DNA of 64,000 nt from Mycobacterium sp. DL592 (GTDB lineage: Bacteria; Actinomycetota; Actinomycetes; Mycobacteriales; Mycobacteriaceae), in NCBI RefSeq assembly GCF_011694515.1, contig NZ_CP050192.1, positions 2,601,301 through 2,665,300 of the forward strand. Reading direction: 5' to 3'. Each line of letters begins with the position of its first letter. The stretch's first letter is position 1. This document shows positions 48,736-57,457 of the stretch, piece after piece. Both the position numbers and the translations under genes were made by a program. Under the pieces are notes generated by a model, which ran no database searches, was not told where the DNA came from, and saw nothing but the letters and a program-made list of their open reading frames with translations.

Positions 48736-49428
48736 CTAGGGTTGTGCCGGGTTCAGGGGCACATGGGTGGTGCAGGCACAGTCACCATTGGCGATCGTCG
48801 CCAACCGCTGGACATGGGTGCCGAGGATCTCCGACATGGCCTGCTGCTCGGCCTCGCACAGTTCCGGAAACTCTTCTGCCACATGGGATACCGGGCAGTG
48901 ATGCTGACAGATCTGGATGCCCTGGATGGGTCCGCGCACCTTGGTCGTGGTGGTGACGTAGCCGGCCTTGCTCAGCGCACCGGCCACCCGTTCGGCCGTC
49001 GACTCGACATCGTCGGGGCCGCCGGTGACTCCGGCCAGGATGCTGTCGATGCGTCGGCGCGCGAACGTCTGCACCGCCTCCTCGCCACCGATCTCCCGAA
49101 GCTGCCGCATCGCCGCCGACGCCAGGTCGTCGTAGGTGTGCTCGAGTTTGGCGCGCCCGGCGGGGGTCAACCGGTAGCGCTTGGCGGGCCTGCCCCGGCC
49201 GACCTGCTGCCAGGCCGCCGCGGCCTGCGCCTCGGCGTCCCCGCCTTCGATGAGCGCGTCGAGGTGCCGGCGCACCCCGGCCGCGGAGATGCCCAACCGG
49301 CGCCCGATCTCAGCGGCGGTGATCGATCCCGACTCCAGCAGCAGGTGCACGATGGCGCGCCGCGTCTGACCGTCGTGCGCCGCCGGACCCGCAGCGGGCA
49401 CCGGGGAGACGTCGGACGGGATTTTCAC
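48736..49428 (-). CDS. sufR: Iron-sulfur-sensing repressor SufR
   Basis: 230 residues from GTG 49428; a TTG at 49446 is an alternative. N-terminal winged HTH (about 20-85, [26 protein letters not shown]) and C-terminal cluster-binding Cys residues in CQHHC, ELCEAE and GDCACTT. With a bound Fe-S cluster it represses the suf operon and its own gene; loss of the cluster relieves this. There is no ribosome site and a SufR-type operator covers the start, consistent with a leaderless transcript beginning here. 61 nt upstream of sufB. Equivalent to Rv1460. Confidence 0.92.
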   Translation of the reverse strand: MKIPSDVSPVPAAGPAAHDGQTRRAIVHLLLESGSITAAEIGRRLGISAAGVRRHLDALIEGGDAEAQAAAAWQQVGRGRPAKRYRLTPAGRAKLEHTYDDLASAAMRQLREIGGEEAVQTFARRRIDSILAGVTGGPDDVESTAERVAGALSKAGYVTTTTKVRGPIQGIQICQHHCPVSHVAEEFPELCEAEQQAMSEILGTHVQRLATIANGDCACTTHVPLNPAQP

Positions 49429-49439
49429 AACACCAGTGT
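49425..49439 (-). promoter_or_regulatory. SufR operator at the sufR start
   Basis: Minus strand reads ACACT-GGTGT-TGTGA, matching the ACACT-N5-TGTGA element that I recall for M. tuberculosis SufR. It overlaps the GTG start at 49428, so bound SufR would cover the transcription start of the suf operon. Confidence 0.65.
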
Positions 49440-49521
49440 GACGCAATTCGGCGGGCGGTGTCCAGCAAGGGCACCCTCAGCGGCTTCGGGTGGCGAAACG
49501 CCCGGCGGTTAGAGTGCTGTG

Positions 49522-51227
49522 GTGGCAGCCCGCCAACGCTCTCTGAGTATCTCGATCGCCCGCCTGCACGGCGACGAACGGACCGTGGCGCCGCCCTTGA
49601 ATCCCGCCGAAGAGCGCGCCATGCGCCGCACCCGGCTCTTCGGCGCCACCGGCACCGTGCTGATGGGTATCGGCGCGCTCGGCGCCGGGGCCCGGCCGGT
49701 GGTCCAGGACCCCACCTTCGGTGTGCGGCTGCTCAACCTGCCCTCACGCATCCAGACCGTCTCGCTGACCATGACCACCACCGGTGCGGTGATGATGGCG
49801 CTGGCCTGGCTGATGCTGGGCCGGTTCACCCTGGGGCCGCGGCGGATGTCGCGCAGCCAGCTCGACCACACCCTGCTGCTGTGGATGGTGCCGCTGCTGA
49901 TCGCGCCGCCGATGTACTCCAAGGACGTCTACTCCTACCTGGCCCAGAGCCAGATCTCCCGGATCGGGCTCAACCCGTACAAGGTCGGCCCGGCACCCGG
50001 GCTCGGGCTGGACCACGTCTTCACGCTGTCGGTGCCCAGCCTCTGGCGGGAGACCCCGGCGCCCTACGGCCCGCTGTTCCTGTGGATCGGCCGCGGCATC
50101 TCCGCGCTGACCGGCGAGAACATCGTCACCGCCGTGCTCAGTCATCGGGTGGTGGTGTTGATCGGGGTCAGCCTGATCGTGTGGGCGGTGCCGCGGCTGG
50201 CACACCGGTGCGGTGTCGCCGAGGTCAGCGCCCTGTGGCTGGGCGCAGCCAATCCGCTGCTACTCATGCACCTGGTCGCCGGGATCCACAACGAGGCACT
50301 CATGCTCGGCTTGATGCTGACCGGCACCGAATTCGCGCTGCGCGGCATCGACTCGGCCAAGACGCTGCTGCCGCGCCCGCTGCACTGGCCGCACGGACGG
50401 GACGGCTGGGCGGCCTGGGTGCCGCTGGCCATGCTCCTCACCGGTGCAGTGCTGATCACCATGTCGTCACAAGTCAAGCTGCCGGGGCTGTTGGCCCTGG
50501 GCTTCGTGGCGATGGCACTGGCGCACCGCTGGGGCGGCACCGTCAAACCCTTCCTGCTCGCCAGCACATTCATGCTGAGCATCTCGTTGGTGGTGATGGC
50601 CGTCATCGGCTGGGTCAGCGGGCTGGGATTCGGCTGGATCTTCACCCTCGGCACCGCCAACGTGGTGCGCAGCTGGATGTCCCCGCCGACGCTGCTGGCG
50701 CTGGGCACCGGCCAGGTCGGGATTCTGCTCGGCCTTGGCGACCACACCACCGCCGTACTCTCGCTGACTCGCGCCATGGGTGTGCTGATCATCACCATCA
50801 CCGTCACCTGGCTGCTGCTGGCCGTTCTACGCGGCCGGCTGCACCCGGTCGGCGGGCTCGGCGTCGCGCTCGGGGCGACGGTGCTGCTGTTCCCCGTCGT
50901 GCAGCCCTGGTACCTGCTGTGGGCGATCATCCCGCTCGCCGCGTGGGCCACCCGCCCGGGTTTCCGCATCGCCACCATCGCGGTGACCTTGATCGTCGGT
51001 ATCTTCGGGCCCACCGCCAACGGTGACCGCTTCGCCTTGTTCCAGATCGTCGATGCCACGGTGGCCAGCACCGTGATCGTGGTGCTGCTGATCGCCGTGA
51101 CGCTCCACCAGCTGCCCTGGCGCAAGGTGCCGGGCACCACCGAAACGTTCAGCGGTCAGGAGCCTTATCCCCCGCTGACGCAACCGGCCACGCCACGTCC
51201 GGCGCCGGACGCCTACGCTGAGTCCCC

Positions 51228-51231
<4 letters not shown>
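49522..51231 (+). CDS. mptB: Alpha-1,6-mannopyranosyltransferase MptB
   Basis: 569 residues from GTG 49522 (or GTG 49519). About 13 membrane segments, with the GT-C-type acidic motif in an early external loop (PPMYSKDVYSYLAQ, near residue 130). It uses polyprenyl-phospho-mannose to start the alpha-1,6-mannan backbone of lipomannan and lipoarabinomannan at the outer face of the membrane. TAGAGT 6 nt upstream of GTG 49522 suggests a leaderless start. Divergent from sufR, equivalent to Rv1459c; the last 4 nt overlap the ABC gene. Confidence 0.9.
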
Positions 51232-52156
<925 letters not shown>

Positions 52157-52160
<4 letters not shown>

Positions 52161-52930
52161 CCGACCTTTTCCCCGCAGGCACCTTCCGCCCGGATCCGCG
52201 GCCCAACACGGTGCCGAAGATGCTGGCCGCCCAGTACGGCCTGGAGCTGAAGTTGTTGCTGCGCAATGGCGAACAGCTGCTCCTGACGATGTTCATCCCG
52301 ATCACCCTGCTGGTCGGTCTGACGCTGCTGCCGCTGGGGTCATTCGGCGACCACCGGGTGGACGTGTTCGTCCCGATGATCATGGCGCTGGCGGTGATCT
52401 CGACGGCGTTCACCGGCCAGGCGATCGCAGTGGCCTTCGACCGGCGCTACGGCGCGCTCAAACGTCTCGGCGCCACCGCACTGCCGGTGTGGGGCATCAT
52501 CGCGGGCAAGTCGCTTGCCGTCGTCACGGTGGTGTTCCTGCAGGCGCTGCTGCTGGGCGGGATCGGCCTGGCGCTGGGCTGGCGCCCGCACCCGGTCGGC
52601 CTGGTGCTCGGTGCGGTGATCATCGCGCTGGGCACCGCGGGTTTCGCCGCGATGGGTCTGCTGCTCGGCGGGACGCTGCGGGCCGAGATCGTGCTGGCCG
52701 TGGCCAACCTGCTGTGGTTCGTCTTCGCCGGGCTCGGCGCGCTCACCCTGGAGACCCAGGCCATCCCGCGTGCGGTCTCCTGGGTGGCCCGACTTACACC
52801 GTCGGGGGCGCTGACCGAAGCGCTGACCCGGGCGATGTCGTTGTCGGTCGACTGGTTCGGGATCGCGGTGCTCGCGGTCTGGGGTGCGGTGTCGGCGGTC
52901 GCGGCACTGCGCTGGTTCCGCTTCACCTGA
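52157..52930 (+). CDS. ABC-2 type exporter permease
   Basis: 257 residues, about six membrane helices, in the ABC-2 (DrrB/NodJ-like) pattern. A cytoplasmic N-terminus (about 1-40) precedes the first helix. Its GTG overlaps the ATPase stop by 4 nt. Together they form the full exporter, probably a homodimer of each. Equivalent to Rv1457c. Confidence 0.9.
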
Positions 52931-52978
52931 GCCCAGCCCTACTACGGGCCGTAGTTCGCAGTCCTCTACGATCGGGCC

Positions 52979-53926
52979 GTGCGGTTATTCCTGCGGTTGG
53001 TGGACTTGCTTCCGCTGCCCAGCCTGCGCACCCAGCGCATCATCGCCGCCGCGGTGCTGCTGACCCAGGCCGGCATCGCGGTCACCGGCGCCATCGTGCG
53101 GGTGACCGCATCGGGGCTCGGCTGCCCCACCTGGCCGCAGTGCTTCCCCGGCAGCTTCACCCCCCAACCGCACCCGGAAGTGCCCGGCATCCACCAGGCG
53201 GTGGAGTTCGGCAACCGGATGATCACCTTCCTCGTCGTGATCACGGCGATCCTCGCGGTGCTGGCGGTCACCCGGGCCCGGCGCCGGCGCGAGGTGCTCG
53301 TCTACGCATGGCTGATGCCGGCCTCGACAGTGCTGCAGGCGGTGATCGGCGGGATCACCGTGCTGACCGGTCTGCTGTGGTGGACCGTGGCCATCCACAT
53401 GCTGACTTCGATGCTGATGGTCTGGCTGGCCACCCTGCTCTACGTCAAGATCGGTGAGCCCGACGACGGCATCCCGACCGCACTGGTTCCGAAACCGTTG
53501 CGGCACTTAGCTTTACTGAGCGCGCTGGCCTTGTCCGCCACACTCGTCACCGGCACCACCGTCACCGGCGCCGGACCGCACGCCGGCGACAAGAGCCCGC
53601 AGCGGGTCGTCCCACGTCTCGAGGTGGAGATCACCACGCTGGTCCACGCCCACTCGACGTTCCTGTTCATCTACCTGTCGCTGCTGATCGGCCTGGGTGC
53701 CGGCCTGGTCGCCGTCTACGCGCCACGCCTGATCATCCGGCGGCTGGCGGTGCTGATCGCTCTGGTGATCGCTCAGGGCTTGCTCGGGGCCGTCCAGTTC
53801 TTCACCGGGGTGCCTGCGGCCCTGGTGGCTCTGCACGTCGCGGGCGCGGCCGCCTGCACCGCGGCCACCGCCGCGTTATGGGCGTCGATGCGACAGCGGG
53901 CCGAGCCCAAGACGCTCGCACGCTGA
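52979..53926 (+). CDS. ctaA: Haem A synthase CtaA
   Basis: 315 residues with eight predicted membrane helices. The first external loop has the disulfide-type Cys pair CPTWPQC and the haem-ligand His in PGIHQAVEFGNR; further His occur in AIHMLTSM and VHAHSTFL. It oxidises the C8 methyl of haem O to a formyl group for cytochrome aa3. Partner CtaB is encoded 6 kb away. Its last 51 nt overlap the convergent ATP-grasp gene. Confidence 0.94.
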   Translation: MRLFLRLVDLLPLPSLRTQRIIAAAVLLTQAGIAVTGAIVRVTASGLGCPTWPQCFPGSFTPQPHPEVPGIHQAVEFGNRMITFLVVITAILAVLAVTRARRRREVLVYAWLMPASTVLQAVIGGITVLTGLLWWTVAIHMLTSMLMVWLATLLYVKIGEPDDGIPTALVPKPLRHLALLSALALSATLVTGTTVTGAGPHAGDKSPQRVVPRLEVEITTLVHAHSTFLFIYLSLLIGLGAGLVAVYAPRLIIRRLAVLIALVIAQGLLGAVQFFTGVPAALVALHVAGAAACTAATAALWASMRQRAEPKTLAR

Positions 53927-54826
53927 CTCCACGCACAGCGCGAATGTGCGCTGCTGCAGGCTTCTGGCCTCCTCGCCGAGCTGACGCCAGCCCAGCGAGG
54001 GTTCGATCAGCTCGAGTTCGAGCAGCACCGGCGCATCGGGGCCACCGATCAGGTCAACCCGCGCATACAGCAGCTCAGCGGGCGTGATGCCCAGCTGCCG
54101 GGCGGCCGCCTCGAGTGCGGCATACCCGACATCCCACATCGCGAAGTCCGGGTCGGCGGCCGCCAGCGACTCCTGGGCGAAGGTGCCCGACTCGTCGAGT
54201 TCGGGCAGCTTGCCCTCCGGCGGCAGCATCGGTCCCTTGGTGAACGCGTGCGACTGCTCACCGCCCAGGAACACCAGGGCGGTCTCGCCGGCCTCCACGC
54301 GGGCGTCGTAGGGCTGCACCAGCACCGAGCGTCCGCTGTCCTGCAGCGCGGCCGCGTGCGCACGGGCAGCCGACCGATCGGTGAACCGGCGGGTGTCGAT
54401 CGAGCCGGCCCCGATCGCCGGCTTGACGACGACCTCGCCCTTGGGCAGCCGCACCTTCTCTCCGGGAGCGAAGAACGACGACGGCAGTGTCGGCACACCG
54501 GCGCCGGCCAGGTCGTCGAGATAGTGCTTGTCGCTGTTCCAGGCGACCACCGCCGGTGCGTTCAACAGGTTGGGCACCCGGGTGGCCCAGGCCAGGAACT
54601 CGTCGCGCCGCTCGGCGTAGTCCCAGGTGGCGCGCATGATCACCAGATCCGCCGCCTCGGTCTGCGGGTCGTCCCAGGACAGCCAGTGCGCGTGCAGGCC
54701 GCGGGCGCGCAACGCGGCGATCAGCCCGTCGTCATCGCCGTCGCCGGCGACGAGTTGCGGGCACCCGGCGAGCACGATCTTGGGATGGAACAGATCTGGA
54801 CGTGCCAGCGTCACGGGCGGCTTCAC
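53876..54826 (-). CDS. ATP-grasp domain protein
   Basis: 316 residues from GTG 54826, chosen to leave room for the divergent qor start at 54845; GTGs at 54850 and 54814 are alternatives. ATP-grasp core: GEVVVKPAIGAGSIDT (phosphate-binding loop region) and LLYARVDLIGG followed by LLELELIEPSLGW (metal-binding Asp/Glu). The family resembles RimK/carnosine-synthase-like ligases that make amide bonds from carboxyl phosphates. Substrate unknown. By position it corresponds to Rv1455. Its C-terminal 51 nt overlap ctaA antisense. Confidence 0.8.
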   Translation of the reverse strand: MKPPVTLARPDLFHPKIVLAGCPQLVAGDGDDDGLIAALRARGLHAHWLSWDDPQTEAADLVIMRATWDYAERRDEFLAWATRVPNLLNAPAVVAWNSDKHYLDDLAGAGVPTLPSSFFAPGEKVRLPKGEVVVKPAIGAGSIDTRRFTDRSAARAHAAALQDSGRSVLVQPYDARVEAGETALVFLGGEQSHAFTKGPMLPPEGKLPELDESGTFAQESLAAADPDFAMWDVGYAALEAAARQLGITPAELLYARVDLIGGPDAPVLLELELIEPSLGWRQLGEEARSLQQRTFALCVESACERLGLGPLSHRRP

Positions 54827-54844
54827 ACCGGGGATGATAGTGAC

Positions 54845-55819
54845 ATGCACGCAATCGAAGTCTCTGAGACGGGCGGTCCCGAGGTCCTGCGCTATGTCGA
54901 GAAGGACAAGCCCTCCCCCGGCCCGAGTGAGGTTCTGATCCAGGCCGACGCGATCGGTGTCAACTACATCGACACCTACTTCCGGTCCGGGCTGTATCCG
55001 CGGGAGGTGCCGTTCGTCCTGGGCAGCGAGGTGTGCGGGACGGTGGCCGCGGTGGGTGCGGAGGTCGTGGCGATCACCCCTGGCGACCGGGTGGTGACGG
55101 CGAACGCCGCCGGTGCCTATGCCGAATTCTGCACGGCGCCAGCAGATTTCGTCGCCTATGTTCCCGATGCGGTGCAGTCCGACGCGGTGGCATCAGCCCT
55201 GCTGAAGGGGATGACGGCGCACTATCTGATCAAGTCGGTGTACCAGGTGCAACCTCGCGACACGGTGCTGGTGCACGCCGGCGCCGGTGGCGTCGGGCTG
55301 ATCCTGACCCAGTGGGCGACCAGCCTGGGAGCGCGGGTGATCACCACCGCGTCGACACCCGACAAGGCCGAGTTGTCCCGGCAGGCCGGTGCGATCGAGG
55401 TGCTCGACTATCCGGAGGATCCCGCCGAGTTCGCCGCCAGGATCCGGGATCTGACCGGGGGTCACGGGGTGGCCGCCGTCTACGACGGCGTCGGCAAGTC
55501 GACGTTCGACGCCAGCCTGGCCAGCCTGGCCGTGCGCGGCACGCTGGCGCTCTTCGGCGCCTCCAGTGGCCCGGTGCCACCGGTGGACCCGCAGCGGCTC
55601 AACGCCGCCGGCTCGGTTTACCTGACGCGGCCCAACCTCGGGCACTTCACCCGCACGCCCGATGAGTTCGCTTGGCGGGCAGGCGAACTCCTCGATGCGA
55701 TTGCCGACGGGTCGATCACCATCACCGTCGGCGGGCACTATCCGCTCGCCGAGGCAGAGCGGGCGCACCGCGATCTGCAGGGCCGCAAGACCACCGGCTC
55801 GATCGTGTTGCTGCCCTGA
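54845..55819 (+). CDS. qor: Quinone oxidoreductase (zeta-crystallin type MDR)
   Basis: 324 residues from ATG 54845, with GGGGATGA about 10 nt upstream. The frame is open a further 199 codons upstream, but that part is antisense to the ATP-grasp gene. MDR fold: VNYIDTYFRSGLYP near the N-terminus and the NADPH-binding HAGAGGVGLILTQWA near residue 145. No zinc ligands. It reduces quinones by one electron or alkenals with NADPH. Equivalent to Rv1454c. Confidence 0.93.
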   Translation: MHAIEVSETGGPEVLRYVEKDKPSPGPSEVLIQADAIGVNYIDTYFRSGLYPREVPFVLGSEVCGTVAAVGAEVVAITPGDRVVTANAAGAYAEFCTAPADFVAYVPDAVQSDAVASALLKGMTAHYLIKSVYQVQPRDTVLVHAGAGGVGLILTQWATSLGARVITTASTPDKAELSRQAGAIEVLDYPEDPAEFAARIRDLTGGHGVAAVYDGVGKSTFDASLASLAVRGTLALFGASSGPVPPVDPQRLNAAGSVYLTRPNLGHFTRTPDEFAWRAGELLDAIADGSITITVGGHYPLAEAERAHRDLQGRKTTGSIVLLP

Positions 55820-55827
55820 GACCGGCC

Positions 55828-56445
55828 TCAAGCGGGATCGGTGGGTCGGTATGCGTATCCGACCAGAAGCGCCGTGAGTTCGTCGATGAACCGGTCCCGC
55901 GGGATCGCCGGCTTGTCGACGACGTAGCGCAACGCCAGGTGTGAGGTGGTCTCCACGATGAACCACGTCGTCACTTCGAAATCCTCGTGACGAACCCAAT
56001 TACGGTTGGCAACGAGCTGCAGGTAAGTCAGTTCACCGGCACGGCTCAATAGATCACCGAAGGGGCTGCCGGACGCCATCCGGGGCACCCTGTCGAGGAA
56101 TGCCGCCAGAAGATCCGATTGGGATGCCAGCGCGTCGAGAAGGGACGTCACGACGGAGCGGGCCAACTCGTGGAGCGACAGCGCGGTGGTCAGCGGGACG
56201 GCCGCGGCGATCCTGCCGGTCAGGTCGTCGTTGAGACGTTGCATGACGGACAGCACGATCGCGTCCTTGTCGCGAAAGTACTGATAGACCGAGCCTGGGC
56301 TGAGGCCCGCTTCCTCAGCGATGCGGTTGGTGGAGGCGCCGTCGTAGCCGTACTCGACCAGAACGCGAGCACCGGCATCAACAATGCGTTCGATGGTGGC
56401 TTGGGCGCGGCGCTGCCGAGGCTGTTTGCGCAGAACGGAGGCCAT
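55828..56445 (-). CDS. TetR-family regulator of the adjacent two-gene island
   Basis: 205 residues. HTH at about residues 15-60 (GASTNRIAEEAGLSPGSVYQYFRDKDAIV); the C-terminal ligand-binding part is helical with no Cys. It is divergent from the SWGPRDW-motif gene with 61 nt between the starts, and a palindrome with a -10-like element lies between, so it most likely represses both that gene and the PEP-domain gene and perhaps itself. A TAGCGT 6 nt before the ATG suggests a leaderless mRNA. Ligand unknown, possibly the substrate of the enzymes. Confidence 0.88.
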   Translation of the reverse strand: MASVLRKQPRQRRAQATIERIVDAGARVLVEYGYDGASTNRIAEEAGLSPGSVYQYFRDKDAIVLSVMQRLNDDLTGRIAAAVPLTTALSLHELARSVVTSLLDALASQSDLLAAFLDRVPRMASGSPFGDLLSRAGELTYLQLVANRNWVRHEDFEVTTWFIVETTSHLALRYVVDKPAIPRDRFIDELTALLVGYAYRPTDPA

Positions 56446-56470
56446 GCTCGAACGCTAGCCCGGATGCAAG

Positions 56471-56505
56471 TTGAAAGCGAGCATTTACTTACATTCTAAT
56501 GTGAG
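56471..56505 (+). promoter_or_regulatory. Promoter with palindromic TetR-type operator
   Basis: TTGAAA at 56471-56476 and TCTAAT at 56495-56500 (5 of 6 to TATAAT) with an 18-nt spacer form a good promoter, placing transcription start at about the ATG 56507. The palindrome ACATT-CT-AATGT at 56491-56502, extended to CTtACATT...AATGTgAG at 56488-56505 with one mismatch, covers the -10. It is the best operator candidate for the divergent TetR protein. Confidence 0.6.
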
Positions 56506-56506
56506 C

Positions 56507-57457
56507 ATGCTCACTCCCCTCACCGACGGCGACGAAGAACTCCACCCACCCGGAGAGCAGGACCACTGGCAGGAAAGCTTCTACTTCAACTGGGTCGCCG
56601 AGGACAGCGTGGGATTCGCGCGACTCGGCTACCGGGCCGACGCAGGCACCGCCGACGCGGTCGTGATCACGATGCGCGGCGGGCAGCGAGAATTCGTCTA
56701 CGGCGCAGTCAACCAAAAGGTCACCGCGCCGACGTCTATGCGGGAGGGCTTTCGGGTCGGCCGACTGACCTTCCGGATGGAACAACCACTACAGACGTGG
56801 CATATCGGCCTCAACGGCCGAGACAGCCTGGACCTGACATGGACAGCACTGGCTTCGCCGTTTGATTTCGCCGAATCAGGTGGAGGTCATGTGCTGGCCG
56901 CTCGCCACTTCGAGCATCCCGGTTCCGTCACAGGTACGACCCGGCTAGGAGGGCGCGAATACCGCATCGCCGGATTCGGCACCCGTGACAAGTCGTGGGG
57001 GCCGCGCGACTGGGGAACCATCACCGGCTGGGATTGGATCTCGGCCCAGTTCGACGGGCGCTTCGCCGTGACCGCCTCACAGACGGGGGAACCCGGTGCA
57101 CAAACCCAATCCGGGTTCGTTTATCGGGACGGGCGATGTGTCGGTATCGATTCCTTTGACCTCGAACGGTCCTGGCAGAGCCCACACAGAGTGGCCGGTC
57201 TGCGTCTGACGATCCGCGACGTCCAGGGTTGCCATTATCAACTCACCGGAGCCGTCACCGGTGACATCCCGCTGTTCAAGAGTGGGATGCTGCTCGACGA
57301 AACCCATGCCCGATTCGAAGCTCAGGTCGACGGCCTGCGACTCGGTGGTGCGGGCATCGTCGAACATACTTGGCATGCAAGCGCTTTCGAGACCTTGAGG
57401 TGGGCGCCACGGCTGGCACCCGTGTTGATCGGCGCGATCAGGGCAGGTCGGCAATGA
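56507..57457 (+). CDS. SWGPRDW-motif protein, lipocalin/CrtC-like (DUF7064-type), partner of PEP-domain enzyme
   Basis: 316 residues from ATG 56507; GTG 56501 is possible. The sequence is rich in Trp, Gly and beta-strand patterns. The segment FGTRDKSWGPRDWGTITGWDW near residue 165 is the hallmark of a family of two-domain lipocalin-like proteins (DUF7064/DUF7065; also called AttH- or CrtC-like) that I know from actinobacterial lipid and terpenoid loci, often paired with PEP-utilising enzymes. No signal peptide. Its stop overlaps the start of the next gene (ATGA), so both act together. Could be a hydratase of a hydrophobic substrate, or a binding protein; not determined. Confidence 0.7.
   Translation: MLTPLTDGDEELHPPGEQDHWQESFYFNWVAEDSVGFARLGYRADAGTADAVVITMRGGQREFVYGAVNQKVTAPTSMREGFRVGRLTFRMEQPLQTWHIGLNGRDSLDLTWTALASPFDFAESGGGHVLAARHFEHPGSVTGTTRLGGREYRIAGFGTRDKSWGPRDWGTITGWDWISAQFDGRFAVTASQTGEPGAQTQSGFVYRDGRCVGIDSFDLERSWQSPHRVAGLRLTIRDVQGCHYQLTGAVTGDIPLFKSGMLLDETHARFEAQVDGLRLGGAGIVEHTWHASAFETLRWAPRLAPVLIGAIRAGRQ

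Noticed and set aside
54248..54844. N-terminal extension of the quinone oxidoreductase
   Set aside because: Antisense to the ATP-grasp gene; the family starts at the MHAIEV segment at 54845.
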